Made by a program: the position numbers and the translations under genes | The notes under the pieces: generated by a model | The model's database searches: none | Seen by the model: only the letters and a program-made list of their open reading frames with translations | What the model was told of the DNA's origin: nothing | Assembly (NCBI GenBank): GCA_036406615.1 | Contig: DASXAQ010000126.1 | Coordinates: 1-19,474 of the forward strand | Source of the DNA: DASXAQ01 sp036406615 | GTDB taxonomy: Bacteria > Actinomycetota > UBA4738 | Reading direction: 5' to 3' | Length of the DNA stretch: 19,474 nt | Shown: positions 14,605-19,474 of the stretch, one piece after another | Numbering within the stretch: the first letter of the stretch is position 1 | Layout of the letters: each line of letters begins with the position of its first letter

Positions 14605-15345
14605 TCAGATCGGCGGCGAGAAGCGGTTCACCTCGTTCAGGACCGGGCTCAGCAGCTGCACCCACAGCCCGGTCACCAGCAGGACGCCGATGGCCACCAT
14701 GATCACGCCGCTGATGGCGGCGAACACCCGGTAGTGGCGGCTGAAGAACCGGAACGCGCCCATCATCTTCGTCACCCCGAGCCCGACCAGGAAGAACGGC
14801 AGGCCGAGCCCCGCGGAGTAGGCCAGCAGCAGCCCCACGGCCCGCACCGTGCTGCCCTGGTTCAGGGCCAGCGTCGCCACGGCGCCGAGCACGGGCCCGA
14901 TGCACGGCGTCCAGCCGACGGCGAAGGCCATCCCCAGCGGGAACGCGCCGGCCGGCCCCGGCCGCACGCGCGACAGCAGCGGGCGCTCCTCGCGGTACAG
15001 CCACGTGACCCTCGCGCGAAACGCGTACAGCAGCATGAACACGCCGAACGCGATCACGAACGCCCCGGCGACCCGCTGCCCGGTATCGGACCGGATGAAC
15101 CGGCTGGCGGCGCTGGCGCCGAAGCCGAACACCACGGTGAACACCAGCGAGAAGCCCAGGATGAACAGCAGCACCGGCAGCAGCGGCCGCCGCGCGAGCT
15201 CGCGATCGGACTGCACCACAGCGCCTTCGCCCGTGACGAACGACAGGTACCCGGGCACCAGGGGCAGCACGCACGGCGAGGCGAACGAGACGATCCCTGC
15301 GGCGAACGCCAGCGCCGGACCCCACCAGGCGCCGCTCTCGATCAC
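14605..15345 (-). CDS. ccdA: CcdA/DsbD-type thiol-disulfide membrane transporter
   Basis: A 246-aa protein with six hydrophobic helices. The paired redox cysteines sit in FASPCVLPLVPGYLSF (C25) and GWTPCIGPVLGAV, the two conserved PC motifs in the first and fourth helices of CcdA. The family passes reducing power from cytoplasmic thioredoxin to extracytoplasmic thioredoxin-like proteins used for cytochrome c maturation or CuA cysteine reduction. Both uses fit here, between a CuA oxidase operon and a bc operon ending in a cytochrome c. The GTG at 15345 has no strong ribosome site. The frame is open upstream (encoding a plausible 15-residue extension) to a TGA without another standard start, so the N-terminus is uncertain. 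Its promoter must lie in the 15346-15635 gap shared with the bc operon. Confidence 0.92.
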   Translation of the reverse strand: MIESGAWWGPALAFAAGIVSFASPCVLPLVPGYLSFVTGEGAVVQSDRELARRPLLPVLLFILGFSLVFTVVFGFGASAASRFIRSDTGQRVAGAFVIAFGVFMLLYAFRARVTWLYREERPLLSRVRPGPAGAFPLGMAFAVGWTPCIGPVLGAVATLALNQGSTVRAVGLLLAYSAGLGLPFFLVGLGVTKMMGAFRFFSRHYRVFAAISGVIMVAIGVLLVTGLWVQLLSPVLNEVNRFSPPI

Positions 15346-15488
15346 CCGGGCGGCGTCGGCGATCAGCGGCGTCTCCGGCGTGGCGAGGTCATGTCGCGAT
15401 CATCTTCTCAAGCCTTCGCACGCCCGGGGGTCGCGGTTCTGCCACGCCACTTGCCGAAGGCCATTGGATGTCGCATAGTGAACTCGAT

Positions 15489-15510
15489 GCTTGTGAACGC
15501 CTTCACAAGC
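15489..15510. promoter_or_regulatory. CRP/FNR-family (GlxR-like) binding site
   Basis: A perfect inverted repeat: arms GCTTGTGAA (15489-15497) and TTCACAAGC (15502-15510) around a 4-bp centre. The inner part is TGTGA-N6-TCACA, the exact consensus of cAMP-receptor-type regulators, including actinobacterial GlxR/Crp. It lies in the gap between ccdA and the bc operon, about 110 bp upstream of the predicted bc transcription start. It could act on either gene. No thymine run follows, so it is unlikely to be a terminator. Confidence 0.7.
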
Positions 15511-15573
15511 CCAGGACGCCGGCGGGGGCGCGCGTTGGCTGGAAGCGCCAGTTCGGACCGGGGCGCTCGGTGT

Positions 15574-15603
15574 TTGAGGGGCCTGTTCCGCCGCTGCTAT
15601 GAT
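15574..15603 (+). promoter_or_regulatory. Promoter of the bc operon
   Basis: TTGAGG (15574-15579) and TATGAT (15598-15603) with 18-bp spacing. Transcription would start near 15610, about 25 nt before the ATG at 15636, whose AGAAGG ribosome site is well placed. A weaker pair, TTGCCG (15451-15456) and CATAGT (15474-15479), with 17-bp spacing, lies further upstream and would be blocked or modulated by a protein on the palindrome. Confidence 0.5.
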
Positions 15604-15635
15604 GCGCCGCGTTTGAGCCCCCTGAAAGAAGGTCG

Positions 15636-15995
15636 ATGAACCTCGTTCCGAAGGGCGCACAGGAGCGCCTCGACACGCTCCTGAAGGAGTTCGAGTGGAC
15701 CTGGACCAAGGCCGCGGTCGCCTCGTTCCTCCTGTGGCTGCTGGCAATCGTGTTCATTGCCGTCATTCCCTCCTGGTGGCTGTACTTCGCCGGCAACACG
15801 CTGCACTGGACGGGCCCGCCGACGGGCGCCGGGGGCAAGTGGTCGTTCTGGCTGAAGCAGGGAGCCGACCTGGTCGCCATCATGCTGTTCTCCATCCCCA
15901 CCGGGCTGTTCATCGTCGTGCCCTACTTCGTCCAGAAGCAGCGCCGCAAGCTGCGCGGGCAGGACATGAGCCGGGCCAGCGGAGGGTATCGATGA
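15636..15995 (+). CDS. Two-helix membrane protein, first gene of the bc operon
   Basis: A 119-aa protein not assigned to a named family. It has an amphipathic, charged N-terminus (residues 1-24), a membrane helix about 26-50, and a Trp/Gly/Pro-rich loop (NTLHWTGPPTGAGGKW) that should face the extracytoplasmic side. A second helix spans about 76-98, followed by a strongly positive cytoplasmic tail (QKQRRKLRG). No heme or metal motif is seen. It begins a run of genes for ferredoxin, cytochrome b, subunit IV, Rieske and cytochrome c with short gaps, so it is probably a structural subunit or anchor of that complex, perhaps for the ferredoxin. That role is inferred from position only. Confidence 0.82.
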   Translation: MNLVPKGAQERLDTLLKEFEWTWTKAAVASFLLWLLAIVFIAVIPSWWLYFAGNTLHWTGPPTGAGGKWSFWLKQGADLVAIMLFSIPTGLFIVVPYFVQKQRRKLRGQDMSRASGGYR

Positions 15996-16028
15996 CCCCG
16001 CGCGCGATCGGGGAGGTGAGCTAGTCCG

Positions 16029-16433
16029 ATGCCCTTCGTGAAGACCGAGGTGGACATCAAGACCGACTACGCGGTCGGGTCCGTCGACGCCGGATGGCTC
16101 CAGCAGGGCGTGAAGTCGCCGAAGCACCTGATGCTGGACCCGGAGCCCTGCATCCTGTGCCGGGCCTGCGAGGACGTGTGCCCCTGGAACGCCATCTGGA
16201 TGATGAGCCCGGACATCGTGGGGCAGTCACCCGACGCGTCGGTCGGGTCCGAGATCAAGGAGTCGTACGCGCTGTTCGTCGTGGACGACAACGCGTGCAC
16301 GCGGTGCTCGGTGTGCGTGGAACGGTGCCCGAGCGACTGCCTGTACTACGCGCGGCTTCCCGAGGACACGGGGGGCACGCGTCCCCTGGCGGCCGTGCCG
16401 GAGTCACAGCGCGCGGATGCCGAGGCCGAGTAG
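16029..16433 (+). CDS. Dicluster [4Fe-4S] ferredoxin encoded in the bc operon
   Basis: A 134-aa soluble protein with two complete CxxCxxCxxxCP motifs: C41, C44, C47, C51 (CILCRACEDVCP) and C90, C93, C96, C100 (CTRCSVCVERCP). A 38-residue insert separates them, longer than in small bacterial ferredoxins and closer to NuoI-like dicluster proteins. An extra cysteine, C104, follows the second motif. There is no signal peptide or membrane helix, so it acts in the cytoplasm. GGGGAGGTGAG lies about 11 nt before the ATG. Ferredoxins are not standard bc or b6f subunits. Its place between a small membrane protein and cytochrome b suggests a complex-bound electron carrier on the cytoplasmic side, either donating to or accepting from the b hemes or quinone. 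Partner and direction are inferred. Confidence 0.95.
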   Translation: MPFVKTEVDIKTDYAVGSVDAGWLQQGVKSPKHLMLDPEPCILCRACEDVCPWNAIWMMSPDIVGQSPDASVGSEIKESYALFVVDDNACTRCSVCVERCPSDCLYYARLPEDTGGTRPLAAVPESQRADAEAE

Positions 16434-16469
16434 CCGCGTGAGCGAGCGGGGGGGACCGGGAGTGGCGGA

Positions 16470-17240
16470 GTGAAGCTCAAGGTGCCGACGCCGACCGAGG
16501 CGTTCGACTTCGTCCGCGAGTCCGAGGTCTGGAAGTCGATCTTCCGGCCGGGCTCGGTCTTCCGGAAGGGCTACAAGGACACGCAGCGCGACCGGGCGCT
16601 CGCGACGATGAACAACGTCCTGTACCACCTGCACCCGACGAAGGTGAAGCGCCACGGGCTGAAGCTGACCTACACGTTCTGCCTGGGCGGTCTGTCGTTC
16701 TTCCTGTTCGTCCTGCTGACCATCACCGGCATCTACCTGATGTTCTTCTACCGGCCGGCCGCCTCGACCGGCAGCGCCGTCGCCTACTCCGACATGCAGG
16801 CGATCCGGACCACGGTGTTCTTCGGGGACCTGGTCCGCAACATCCATCGGTGGTCGGCGCACCTGATGGTCTTCACCGTCACCCTGCACATGGCGCGGGT
16901 GTTCTACACGGGCGCCTACAAGCCGCCGCGCGAGTTCAACTGGGTCGTCGGCGTGATCCTTCTGTTCCTGACGCTGGGCCTGTCGTTCACCGGCTACCTG
17001 CTGCCCTGGGACCAGCTGTCCATCTGGGCGGTCACGGTCGGCACGTCGCTCGCCGGCTACTCGCCCCTGGTCGCGAAGCAGGTGCAGTTCGTCTTACTTG
17101 GGGGCCTCGTCGTCGGCCCCAATACGCTCTTACGCTGGTACGTGTTGCACGTCCTGGCGTTACCGTTCGTGCTCGTGCTCTTCCTGGCCGTCCACTTCTG
17201 GCGGATCCGCAAGGACGGCGGGATCAGCGGTCCGATGTAG
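16470..17240 (+). CDS. Cytochrome b6-like subunit with the heme ci cysteine
   Basis: A 256-aa N-terminal-half cytochrome b (PetB-like). The bis-histidine pairs are H126/H140 (RNIHRWSAHLMVFTVTLH) and H227/H242. The second pair is separated by 14 residues, the b6 pattern rather than the 13 of classical bc1. Further b6 hallmarks are FTGYLLPWDQ (173-182) and the C-terminus IRKDGGISGPM. C71 in YTFCLGG aligns with the b6 cysteine that covalently holds heme ci, and FYRP follows as in b6. An unusual 60-residue N-terminus precedes the first helix. GTG start at 16470. Residues 209-231 use three TTA codons, rare elsewhere in this GC-rich window. It oxidises quinol together with subunit IV and the Rieske protein. 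Confidence 0.95.
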   Translation: MKLKVPTPTEAFDFVRESEVWKSIFRPGSVFRKGYKDTQRDRALATMNNVLYHLHPTKVKRHGLKLTYTFCLGGLSFFLFVLLTITGIYLMFFYRPAASTGSAVAYSDMQAIRTTVFFGDLVRNIHRWSAHLMVFTVTLHMARVFYTGAYKPPREFNWVVGVILLFLTLGLSFTGYLLPWDQLSIWAVTVGTSLAGYSPLVAKQVQFVLLGGLVVGPNTLLRWYVLHVLALPFVLVLFLAVHFWRIRKDGGISGPM

Positions 17241-17252
17241 GGGTCCAGGGGC

Positions 17253-18071
17253 ATGCCGAGAGACGAATCCGAGATCGATCGCGAAACCTTCGACAAGGTC
17301 CTGGCCGACGAGCTGGCCAAGGGCACGGACCGGCGGGTGGCGGAGGGCCGGGCGCGGGCTTCGGCCGTGCGCGCGTACCGAACCAAGCACGGCATCGCCC
17401 CGAAGCCGCCGCGAGCCGCCGGCCAGCCAGCGGCCGCCGCTGTGGCGGCGGGCGACGGAGACGGCGCGGCGTCGCCGGTTGCCGCGGGCGTGGCCGCCGC
17501 GGTCGCGACCGGGCCGGCCGCGGCGAGGACGGCGCCGGCGCCCACCGGGCGCGTGCCCGCTCCTCGCGCCGGAGCACCGGACAAGCACCGCCTGCTGGCG
17601 CTGGTGGCGCCCGAGGGCATCCAGCGGGTCCAGCGGGAGCAGGGCGACCGCGTCAACGTGTTCCCCCACCTGCTGTCCGAAGAGCTCGTGGCGATGATGG
17701 TCATGCTCGTGCTGGTCGTCGTGTACTCGACGTTCGTCGACGCGCCGCTGCGCGAGCTGGCGAACCCGAACCTGACGCCCAACCCGTCGAAGGCGCCGTG
17801 GTACTTCCTCGGCCTGCAGGAGCTGCTGCGCTACTTCCATCCGATGATCGCCGGCGTGATCATCCCGTCGCTCATCCTGGTGGGCCTGGCCGTGATCCCC
17901 TACGTGGACCGCAACCCCAGCACCAAGCCCGGCGACCGCAAGCTCGCCATCATGATCTTCACGACGCTGTTCATGTTCGGAGCGACGCTCACGATCATCG
18001 GGTCGTTCTTCCGCGGGCCGGGGTTCAACTGGGTGTGGCCGTGGAGCCAGGGGTTGTTCTTCGAGTTATGA
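17253..18071 (+). CDS. Cytochrome b subunit IV-like protein with a long N-terminal extension
   Basis: A 272-aa protein corresponding to the C-terminal half of cytochrome b (PetD-like). Residues about 1-115 are an added hydrophilic region: a charged start (MPRDESEIDRETFDKVLADE) and a long Ala/Pro/Gly stretch, probably a flexible cytoplasmic segment. The membrane part has three helices. The quinol-site region reads NPSKAPWYFLGLQELLRYF (near residues 177-195), where the PEWY motif of b6f is APWY, a variant known from other bacteria. The last codons are GAG TTA TGA; the stop overlaps the Rieske ATG as ATGA. Standard subunit IV is about 160 aa, so the extension is notable. It follows the b6-like gene by 12 nt and must pair with it. 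Confidence 0.94.
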   Translation: MPRDESEIDRETFDKVLADELAKGTDRRVAEGRARASAVRAYRTKHGIAPKPPRAAGQPAAAAVAAGDGDGAASPVAAGVAAAVATGPAAARTAPAPTGRVPAPRAGAPDKHRLLALVAPEGIQRVQREQGDRVNVFPHLLSEELVAMMVMLVLVVVYSTFVDAPLRELANPNLTPNPSKAPWYFLGLQELLRYFHPMIAGVIIPSLILVGLAVIPYVDRNPSTKPGDRKLAIMIFTTLFMFGATLTIIGSFFRGPGFNWVWPWSQGLFFEL

Positions 18072-18799
18072 CCGCCATCGACATCACCCCGACCAACGGC
18101 GCCATCCTCATCGTGGCCGTCATGGTGACGCTGTTCGTGCTGATCTTCCTGTTCTCCATGCAGCAGGCGCGTCGCGGCGTGAACCCGCATGCCCCGCGGC
18201 CCGAGGGCGTCGAGCCGGAACCCGCGGCGGCGAAGGCCCGTCCGCTGGTGTCCCGCCGCGATTTCTTCCGGGGCGGGCTGATCGGCTCGCTGCTGCTGTT
18301 CGGGGCGCAGTTCGGCGGCGCGAGCATCGCGTTCCTATGGCCGAACCTCAAGGGCCAGTTCGGTTCGAAGATCACCGTGGGAAGCGTCAGCGACATCAAG
18401 GCCGCCATCGACTCGCAGAACCAGCCGTTCTACTACGGCGCTGGCCGCTTCTACATCGTGCCCTACAACGGGACCGGGGCGAGCACGATCTACAAGGGCC
18501 TCACCCAGGAGGGGCTGATGGCCCTGTACCAGCGTTGCGTCCACCTGGGGTGCCGCGTGCCGTTCTGCCAGGCCAGCCAGTGGTTCGAGTGCCCGTGCCA
18601 CGGGTCGAAGTACAACGAGGCGGGCGAGTCCCAGCTGGGTCCGGCGCCGACCGGGCTGCAGCGCTTCCCCCTGAAGGTCGATGGGACGATCGTCACCGTC
18701 GACACGTCGCAGCTGATCGACGGGCCGCCCCGCGGAACCAACACCATCGACCAGCCGCCGCAGGGTCCGTTCTGCGTCGGTGGCGCGGCGGGCGGATGA
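18068..18799 (+). CDS. Rieske [2Fe-2S] protein with two membrane helices
   Basis: A 243-aa iron-sulfur subunit that takes the first electron from quinol and hands it to cytochrome c. Cluster-binding boxes are CVHLGC (C157, H159; C162 for the disulfide) and CPCHGS (C175, H178; C177 for the disulfide). Two hydrophobic helices lie at about 11-31 and 69-91. Just before the second is SRRDFFRGG, a twin-arginine-type signal, so export of the folded cluster domain by Tat is expected with a preceding N-terminal helix. This two-helix plan differs from the one helix of typical bc1 Rieske proteins and the three of mycobacterial QcrA. Its ATG overlaps the upstream stop, and its own stop overlaps the cytochrome c gene (ATGA). 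Confidence 0.96.
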   Translation: MTAIDITPTNGAILIVAVMVTLFVLIFLFSMQQARRGVNPHAPRPEGVEPEPAAAKARPLVSRRDFFRGGLIGSLLLFGAQFGGASIAFLWPNLKGQFGSKITVGSVSDIKAAIDSQNQPFYYGAGRFYIVPYNGTGASTIYKGLTQEGLMALYQRCVHLGCRVPFCQASQWFECPCHGSKYNEAGESQLGPAPTGLQRFPLKVDGTIVTVDTSQLIDGPPRGTNTIDQPPQGPFCVGGAAGG

Positions 18800-19474
18800 T
18801 CGGGGGCCCGGTGACGACCCTGGGGATCGAGGCAGGCCGCGGCGTCACCATCACGTTCGCCATCATGATCTTGGCGATCTTCCTCGGCGGCGCCGCGTAC
18901 CTCACGCTCCGCCGTCCGCGCCGGAGGGGAACGCCCGACATCCCGCCGGCCATGAAGCCGGGGCCGGCCGACGCCCAGCTGGAGAAGCCGCGCCTGGAAC
19001 GCATGCAGGCCTGGGGAATCGTCACGGTCGTGGTGATGGCCATCTGGATCCCTGCCGTGTGGCTGAACGAGCCGAAGCAGAACGAGACCGACCAGCGGAA
19101 CTTCAACGCGGCGTCCGTCGCGGCCGGGGCCGCGTCGGTGCAGCTCAACTCGCAGACGAACCCGACCGGGATCGGGTGCGTGCGGTGCCACGGGCCGGAG
19201 CTGGGCGGCGGCTACAACGTGTTCAACGGCACGGTCGTGCCGACGCCGGACCTGCAGACCGTCTGCGGAGGCCCGAAGTACGGGCACGCGCAGATCCACA
19301 GCCTGTCCGACGTCGTGAACACCATCGCGGAGGGGCGGACCGGCACCGACATGCCGTCGTGGAGCGTGCAGTTCGCAGGCAGCCTCGACGACCAGCAGAT
19401 CAACGACATCGTCAACTACATCCTGTCCATCCAGAAGGTGCCGTTCAAGGACAACGTCTGCATCAACCCGCAGG
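18796..19474 (+). CDS. Membrane-anchored cytochrome c (partial, cut by window end)
   Basis: At least 226 residues; no stop before the window edge. The ATG overlaps the Rieske stop as ATGA. Two N-terminal hydrophobic helices (about 17-36 and 73-90) are joined by a Pro/Arg-rich cytoplasmic loop, then comes an extracytoplasmic domain with one heme c site, C128-V-R-C131-H132 (CVRCHG), and a likely axial methionine M186 (GTDMPSW). Extra cysteines C157 and C222 could form a disulfide. The helix ILSIQKV matches the usual C-terminal helix of c-type cytochromes, so the heme domain is nearly complete, although a second domain may follow. It most likely carries electrons from the Rieske protein to the type-1 copper or CuA domains of the oxidases. 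A two-helix anchor is unusual for a bc-complex cytochrome. Confidence 0.92.
   Translation, partial: MIGGPVTTLGIEAGRGVTITFAIMILAIFLGGAAYLTLRRPRRRGTPDIPPAMKPGPADAQLEKPRLERMQAWGIVTVVVMAIWIPAVWLNEPKQNETDQRNFNAASVAAGAASVQLNSQTNPTGIGCVRCHGPELGGGYNVFNGTVVPTPDLQTVCGGPKYGHAQIHSLSDVVNTIAEGRTGTDMPSWSVQFAGSLDDQQINDIVNYILSIQKVPFKDNVCINPQ

Noticed and set aside
14580..14625. Weak inverted repeat (CCGCCG / CGGCGG) between the convergent ctaF and ccdA genes, possible terminator.
   Set aside because: The stem is short, it overlaps the ccdA end and there is no thymine run on either strand.
15992..16024. A 10-codon frame (MTPRAIGEVS) overlapping the stop of the two-helix gene as ATGA, with GGAGGG 5 nt upstream.
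   Set aside because: The signals are good but the peptide is tiny and it contains the ribosome site of the ferredoxin gene. It may couple translation, but nothing shows it is a functional product.
16850..18067. An open frame reading into the Rieske gene through the cytochrome b and subunit IV genes.
   Set aside because: It is Arg/Gly/Pro-rich with no domain similarity. The Rieske protein begins at the ATG at 18068.

Overview
The window is a dense respiratory-chain locus from a high-GC bacterium, most likely a deep-branching, uncultured member of the Actinomycetota. Several things point there. The two oxidase clusters carry the actinobacterial-type subunit IV (CtaF). The left edge starts what looks like a PPOX-class F420-dependent oxidoreductase. 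GTG and TTG starts are frequent and coding density is very high. The bc complex has a split, b6/subunit IV-like cytochrome b rather than the fused QcrB of classical Actinomycetia, which argues against Streptomyces- or Mycobacterium-like organisms. The lineage assignment is inference.

Layout: (1) 1-79, minus strand, is the truncated start of a PPOX-like gene. (2) 153-4618, minus strand, is an operon read right to left: cupredoxin-like lipoprotein, CtaC, CtaD, CtaE, CtaF and a 66-aa zinc-ribbon membrane protein, with overlapping stop/start codons at its 3' half (oxidase 1). (3) 4619-4952 is a divergent control region with two copies of a 16-bp perfect palindrome. (4) 4953-6801, plus strand, is an OmpR-type response regulator and a histidine kinase. 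(5) 6881-8821, plus strand, is one gene encoding fused heme A synthase and heme O synthase. (6) 8913-9509, plus strand, is a small membrane protein of unknown function whose 3' end overlaps the convergent ctaG gene (9391-10317, minus). (7) 10499-14582, plus strand, is a second complete oxidase operon, CtaC-CtaD-CtaE-CtaF (oxidase 2). (8) 14605-15345, minus strand, is a CcdA/DsbD-type thiol-redox membrane protein. (9) 15636 to the window end, plus strand, is a cytochrome bc-type operon: a 119-aa two-helix membrane protein, a dicluster ferredoxin, b6-like cytochrome b, subunit IV, Rieske protein and a two-helix-anchored cytochrome c cut by the window edge. A perfect CRP/FNR-family half-site pair lies upstream of it.

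Together these genes encode a path from quinol to oxygen: quinol to the b6/IV-Rieske-cytochrome c complex, then to one of two heme-copper oxidases. Heme A comes from the CtaA-CtaB fusion, and copper or thiol handling is supplied by CtaG and CcdA. Both CuA subunits carry an extra C-terminal type-1 copper (blue copper) domain, which may act as a tethered electron relay in place of the cytochrome c domain of caa3 oxidases.

The most interesting points are as follows. Oxidase 1 has lost the K-channel lysine and other hallmark residues, while oxidase 2 looks canonical there. A [4Fe-4S] dicluster ferredoxin is embedded in the bc operon next to a cytochrome b that keeps the cysteine used for heme ci in b6f complexes. 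The paired operators sit between oxidase 1 and the two-component system. No mobile elements, CRISPR arrays, tRNA or rRNA genes were seen.
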